Source of the DNA: Cucumis sativus
Taxonomy: Eukaryota; Streptophyta; Magnoliopsida; Cucurbitales; Cucurbitaceae
DNA length: 64,000 nt
Direction: 5' to 3'
Assembly (NCBI RefSeq): GCF_000004075.3
Contig: NC_026659.2
Span: 24,198,272 to 24,262,271 of the forward strand
Shown here: in pieces, positions 60,584-64,000 of the stretch
Layout: each line of letters starts with the position of its first letter
Position numbering within the stretch: position 1 is the stretch's first letter
Notes under the pieces: model-generated
What the model was told of the DNA's origin: nothing
The model's database searches: none
Seen by the model: the letters and a program-made list of their open reading frames with translations, nothing else
Translations under genes and position numbers: made by a program

Positions 60584-63500
60584 ATGGAGTGCCGGAGTTA
60601 CTGCAAAGCACCGGCAGTGGTGGTGTTTGTTTTAGCGTTCTCATTGGTAATGCTGGAAACTACTGTTTCAGCCACTTCTAGAATGACGGAGATCGCCTCC
60701 GACGGTGATTTGCTCAGGCGGAATCTGCTTGCTAATGGCCTTGGAGTTACTCCTCCCATGGGGTGAGTTCTTCGATCTGACACAATCTAATTGGCTTTTT
60801 CCGTTTGTTTATGCATTTCCTCTGTTTTTGTTATTCCTTTTCTAACCAATTAGATCTCTCTCTCTTTTCAAATTTTTATCATTATCCTGTTGAAAATTTA
60901 GGCAAACAGTACCCTTGGAGATCTTTCTTTATTTTGCTAATTCCACGAGAAAAGTTCGACGCTATTGGCGCGCATTTCTCTAGTTATTTGTCATTTTCAT
61001 CACTGTCTTAGCAAATGGATTCTCTCTCTCTCATACACACTTTTTGGTTAAATTAGGTTTTATATTCTTTTTATCCAATTGGAGGAACGCTGTTTGTATT
61101 CTAAATTTTTGAAAATTCATTGTTGTTGGCCAGATGGAATAGTTGGAATCACTTTGCATGTAATATCAACGAGAAAATGATTAGAGAAACCGGTAAAATT
61201 TCATCGTTCAATTTCTTTTAATTTACTTCAACACTCAACGTGAATGACCAAATGACCTGGTTCGACAGCTGATGCTCTGGTTTCTACTGGACTTTCGAAG
61301 CTTGGATATGAATATGTCAATATCGGTATGGCTTATGGGTCAATCTCTTCTTTCTTTTTATTACATTTCAAGATTCAAAAGATAAATTATATGATGTTTG
61401 GCTTTTCTTCTTAGATGATTGCTGGGCTGAGATAGCTCGTGATGATAAGGTAATTTCTTCCCCTCCTTTTTCATCTTCCTTAAGATTGCATGTAAACCGT
61501 TTGATTTTATGTCTCTCAGAGTTCCAACTTCTTTCTAATATGATTTCAGGGTAATCTGGTGCCGAAGAATTCGACATTTCCATCTGGTATGAAGGCTCTT
61601 GCAGACTATGTTCACGCAAAGGGCCTTAAAATTGGAATTTATTCAGATGCTGGGTAAGTGGGTAACAATAATTTTCAAATGGGTAAAATTTTGAGAAGGT
61701 CTAATTTACCTTTTATGTATATGTATTAAAACTTTTCAATGAATTTATGCGCTGTAATGACTATTTGTGATTTTGCTAAGTTGTAAGGGCCCAGACTATG
61801 CATAGTGGATAGGTGTTCACTTTTCAATTTTATGATGGCATATTTAATTTATTAAATTAAAATATGGGATAATTCCAACTTAAATGAATTTACCTTTTCT
61901 GGCATTAAGAAGGCATTTATGATTTGTAGATGAAAGTTGAATGGATGATTTTAAAAATATTTGGGACATTTTTTCTTTTAAAAAAACCAAATTTAGTATG
62001 AACTTTCATTTTCAACTTTTTCACATACCTTTGCATATTCTATATGTGAACTCGATCTACCATTCAAGCAGTAAATTGTCAAGCAACTGTGCAGGTATTT
62101 TACTTGCAGCAAAACCATGCCTGGCTCTCTTGGCCACGAGGAGCAAGACGCCAAAACTTTTGCTGCTTGGGTATGAACAACAGAAAATTCTTGTTATTAA
62201 GTTTAATTAAATCGAACTTTCTTTCTATTCTTCTTTTTATAATTCATCTTCTAGGTGAAAGATTGTTAATGCACATTGTTTTCGGCAGGGGATTGACTAT
62301 TTGAAGTATGATAATTGCAACAATGGTAACATTAAGCCAACTATTAGGTAATTTAATTTCTACAAACATAAATCAATAAGTTAAATTCTTTTTTAAGTTG
62401 GTAATATGTGGTGGTTTGAAAGATGAAGCTGCAGCCTGTTGATTATCTTTTCCTTTTCAGATATCCAGTTATGACGCGGGCACTGATGAAGGCCGGGCGT
62501 CCGATCTTCTTATCTCTTTGTGAATGGTGACCACTCCCCTACTTAACTCCAACTCGGGCTAGGTGAACGAATTTGTTCCTTGTTTATTCTCATTTATGGC
62601 ATTTGCTCTTTTGCTTTGTTCTGCAGGGGAGACCTGCACCCTGCTTTGTGGGGCGATAAATTAGGAAACAGCTGGAGAACTACTAACGACATCAATGATT
62701 CATGGGAGAGGTTGAGTTTTTAAAGGAAGTTTTGTTTAGATGCTTATCTTTCATCATCTGAAGTGGAAATTCTTTGGGCATGTTTGGGTGCTATAAAACA
62801 CATATTTAATCCTTCAAAATCAACTTTTATTGCATGACAATAGTGTTTAGAAGTGTAAACCCAAACATTGAGAAAGTTTTATGAAAATCACTTTTAATTC
62901 ATTATAAACTAATCATTTTCATTAAAATCACTATTTTTGAAAATCACTCCTAAACATGTTCTAAGTATTTGAGATTCCACTTGCAGTATGATATCTAGAG
63001 CAGACCTCAATGAAATATATGCTGATTACGCAAGACCCGGTGGCTGGAATGGTAGCGTATCCTTCATATTGAGCCAAATCATAACTCCCAGAATATCTTT
63101 TAGCATATTTAGTATTCATATTTACAAATTGTTTTCAGATCCTGACATGCTGGAGGTTGGTAATGGAGGGATGACTAAAGATGAGTATATCGTTCACTTT
63201 AGTCTTTGGGCCATATCCAAGGTATTGTGATGCCGCAAAAACTCCTATTCCTTCACTTAATTGTTTGGGATATTTGAATAGCATGTTCACTTTGGTTTGT
63301 GGTACTGTGGTGGTGATGTTGCAGGCACCCCTTCTTCTTGGTTGTGATTTGAGGAATCTAACAAAAGAAACAAAGGCAATCGTTACGAACACAGAAGTCA
63401 TTGCAGTTAACCAAGGTATAAAATAGATTACTATTACACTTCCTTTTGTCATAGATGTTACTGCTTGCTTCTCAACCTCATTGACTTTGCATGATACTTC

Positions 63501-63995
63501 CCGAAACAGATCCCCTGGGTGTCCAGGCCAAGAAAGTCAGAAGTGAAGGTGATTTAGAGGTACAATCCAATATTATGATACTACTAGCAAAGTGCATGAC
63601 CCATTTTGTTGCAAAGCAGGTTAGAGAAAAATCTATACACACATATATATTTGATTACTGTTTGTATTTCAGGTTTGGGCAGGGCCTCTTTCTGGCTACC
63701 GAGTAGCGGTTGTGTTGCTGAACCGAGGGCCATGGCGTAATGCAATCTCGGCACAATGGGACGACATTGGTATCCCTCCAAACAGTAATGTTGAAGCAAG
63801 AGATCTTTGGGAGGTAATTTGCTTGTAGTATCCCCAAACATCATCATGTTATTTTATACATATCACATAAATATTATCTGATTTTGTGTGACAATTTTGC
63901 AGCATACCACTTTGAAAACTACTTTTGTGGCAAATTTGACTGCTACTGTGGATTCTCATGCCTGCAAACTATATATTTTGAAGCCAATTTCTTGA
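60584..63995 (+). CDS. Alpha-galactosidase, glycoside hydrolase family 27 (acid type)
   Basis: Fifteen exons give 413 residues: 60584-60762, 61134-61192, 61269-61325, 61415-61449, 61550-61653, 62095-62170, 62289-62347, 62461-62526, 62627-62710, 62987-63051, 63139-63221, 63325-63415, 63510-63559, 63673-63813, 63903-63995. It removes terminal alpha-1,6-galactose from raffinose-family sugars and galactomannan. The N-terminus has a hydrophobic signal segment (about 9-30) and then [18 protein letters not shown], where the mature enzyme begins. The nucleophile is Asp178 in KYDNC and the acid/base Asp233 in TTNDINDSW; their 55-residue spacing equals that of the rice enzyme. RPGGWNDPDML follows. A secreted or vacuolar site is expected. 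The frame is intact and stops 5 bases before the window end. Intron 9 holds a MITE. Confidence 0.95.
62779..62958. mobile_element. MITE in alpha-galactosidase intron 9
   Basis: About 180 bp with terminal inverted repeats CATGTTTGGG (left) and the complement of CATGTTTAGG (right), followed inward by AAAATCACTCC-type sequence. Non-coding. It is related to the copies at 11906-12110 and 21964-22120. Confidence 0.6.
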
Positions 63996-64000
63996 TGTTG

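Noticed and set aside
1..64000. tRNA, rRNA, CRISPR array or prokaryote-like operon
   Set aside because: None recognised by eye. Tracts such as GTTCAAACTC near 23251 lack a cloverleaf around them, and the spliced genes are clearly plant nuclear. A tRNA or microRNA scan could still find something missed by reading.
63996..64000. Truncation of alpha-galactosidase at the window edge
   Set aside because: The TGA at 63993-63995 closes the frame in the expected place after YILKPIS, so only the 3' untranslated region is cut off.

Overview
The window is plant nuclear DNA. Eight genes can be rebuilt exon by exon with GT-AG introns, the intergenic sequence is very AT-rich and full of decayed short elements, and every protein belongs to a family found in plants. 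The style of the short dispersed repeats and the LINE and TRIM-like remnants makes me think of a cucurbit (Cucumis or a relative). That placement is recollection, not proof.

Layout: (1) 1-3.1 kb, a single-exon secreted leucine-rich-repeat protein on the minus strand. (2) 10.9-17.3 kb, an 11-exon S9A prolyl oligopeptidase / oligopeptidase B-like gene on the minus strand. (3) 23.0-28.7 kb, a 10-exon PP6-type protein phosphatase catalytic subunit (FyPP) on the minus strand, with a TRIM-like repeat and a LINE remnant in its introns. (4) 32.1-34.5 kb, a small G-patch protein on the plus strand. (5) 36.2-41.4 kb, a plastid-targeted membrane protein of unknown function on the plus strand. (6) 42.9-46.0 kb, plastid lipoyl synthase on the plus strand. 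(7) 53.7-56.7 kb, cytosolic pyruvate kinase on the plus strand. (8) 60.6-64.0 kb, a GH27 alpha-galactosidase on the plus strand whose stop codon lies 5 bases from the window end.

The genes are ordinary and functionally unrelated, apart from a loose metabolic link: pyruvate kinase makes pyruvate, and plastid lipoyl synthase supplies the lipoyl cofactor of pyruvate dehydrogenase. No operon-like or novel multigene system is visible. The unusual material is in the non-coding DNA: a fold-back repeat family with GATAGA/TCTATC-rich centres present in many copies, a second MITE family with copies inside introns of two of these genes, a LINE remnant bounded by a clean 12-bp direct repeat, a C23-A10 homopolymer junction, and several local tandem duplications. 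The best protein-level oddity is a possible 45-residue targeting extension on the oligopeptidase.
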